From contig JAICHS010000122.1 in assembly GCA_025924775.1 (NCBI GenBank), forward strand, positions 1-6,911: a DNA stretch of 6,911 nucleotides. The letters are read 5' to 3'. A program made the position numbers and the translations under genes. Shown piece by piece: positions 5,365-6,911 of this stretch (positions within the stretch are counted from its first letter, which is position 1; every line of letters starts with the position of its first letter). The stretch is from Rhodanobacteraceae bacterium. Its GTDB lineage: Bacteria; Pseudomonadota; Gammaproteobacteria; Xanthomonadales; Rhodanobacteraceae. The notes under the pieces were generated by a model. The model did not search any database. It saw only the letters and a program-made list of their open reading frames with translations, and was not told the origin of the DNA.

Positions 5365-5477
5365 AAACCGGGGTAAAACCGGGGTCAGAGTGCAATTTCG
5401 GGCATGCACATCCTCGGATCGAACTCTTTTCACGAAATTGCACTCTGACCCCGGTTTTACCGGTTTTCCGTCTTGTG
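5364..5477. mobile_element. Small inverted-repeat element (MITE- or REP-like) between dnaB and radA
   Basis: Arms 5372-5400 and 5433-5461 are a perfect 29-bp inverted repeat around a 32-base loop. Outside them AAAACC (5364-5369) pairs with GGTTTT (5462-5467) after a 2-nt GG bulge on the left, for about 35 paired bases. The arm core is GGGGTCAGAGTGCAATTT. From memory, similar GGGGTCAGA-type sequences recur near REP-associated (Y1) tyrosine transposases in proteobacteria, which would make this a non-autonomous relative. This is not verified. The left edge has a tandem 11-mer AAAACCGGGGT (5364-5374, 5375-5385). No ORF lies inside. In RNA it would form a very stable hairpin, followed by CCGTC rather than a U-run, so it may also end or protect the dnaB transcript. 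Confidence 0.65.
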
Positions 5478-5484
5478 TGGAGTG
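5478..5484 (+). repeat. Right 7-bp direct repeat, carrying the radA Shine-Dalgarno
   Basis: TGGAGTG matches 5357-5363. Its GGAG (5479-5482) is the best ribosome-binding site for radA, 11 bases before ATG 5494 or 8 bases before the in-frame TTG at 5491. Ten bases (5468-5477) separate it from the end of the paired arm, so the element is asymmetric if these repeats mark its edges. Confidence 0.4.
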
Positions 5485-5493
5485 CGTAAGTTG

Positions 5494-6873
<1,380 letters not shown>

Positions 6874-6911
6874 GCGTCAGGTCGGCGGCAATGCGGTGAA
6901 GTCCGGCAGTC
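6874..6911. other. Non-coding tail after radA
   Basis: Only 38 bases remain after the TAG stop. No terminator or start of a following gene can be recognised in them. Confidence 0.3.

Noticed and set aside
5364..5477. CRISPR-like or phage attachment structure
   Set aside because: The repeats are two inverted arms rather than regularly spaced direct repeats, and no integrase, tRNA or cas gene is present.
5473..5493. RadA extension from TTG 5473 (MCGVRKL)
   Set aside because: RadA proteins begin at MAK before the zinc finger. The extension would start inside the element flank and precede the GGAG ribosome site.

Overview
The window is GC-rich chromosomal DNA (visibly about two thirds G+C, with codons that strongly favour G or C in third position). 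The DnaB and RadA sequences look gammaproteobacterial, and the overall style (high GC, lipobox NlpC/P60 protein, SlyD-like FKBP, DadA-like dehydrogenase) suggests the Lysobacterales/Xanthomonadales. That placement is inference from composition and protein resemblance, not from a search. There is no rRNA, tRNA, CRISPR array or transposase gene.

Layout. Positions 1-143 carry the C-terminal end of a membrane transporter on the plus strand. A SlyD-like FKBP peptidyl-prolyl isomerase follows (236-730, +). It converges on a minus-strand set of three genes, in transcription order: a 101-residue protein of unknown function (2353-2048), an NlpC/P60 lipoprotein hydrolase (1909-1340) and a DoxX-family membrane protein (1271-867). 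The region 2354-2491 is divergent: a sigma-54-like promoter reads left into the 101-residue gene, and a -10-like hexamer reads right into a DadA-type FAD dehydrogenase (2492-3748, +). A 221-base gap with a near-consensus DnaA box and a nine-codon leader ORF precedes the replicative helicase gene dnaB (3970-5364, +). After dnaB comes a long inverted-repeat element (5364-5477), then radA (5494-6873, +), whose product remodels branched DNA in recombination and repair.

Most of the protein-coding content is ordinary housekeeping. The most interesting structure is between dnaB and radA. A 29-bp perfect inverted repeat, extended to about 35 bp with a 2-nt bulge, starts on the last base of the dnaB stop codon. 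It is bracketed by 7-bp direct repeats (TGGAGTG). Removing the element and one direct repeat in silico lets the dnaB frame continue to a new TGA that overlaps the radA ATG by one base. This suggests that a small mobile repeat inserted into a formerly overlapping dnaB-radA junction, created the present dnaB stop and duplicated the radA Shine-Dalgarno. Other points worth a look are the sigma-54-like promoter at an orphan gene, the possible leaderless uORF overlapping the dnaB start, and an Asn in place of the usual third catalytic His in the NlpC/P60 protein.
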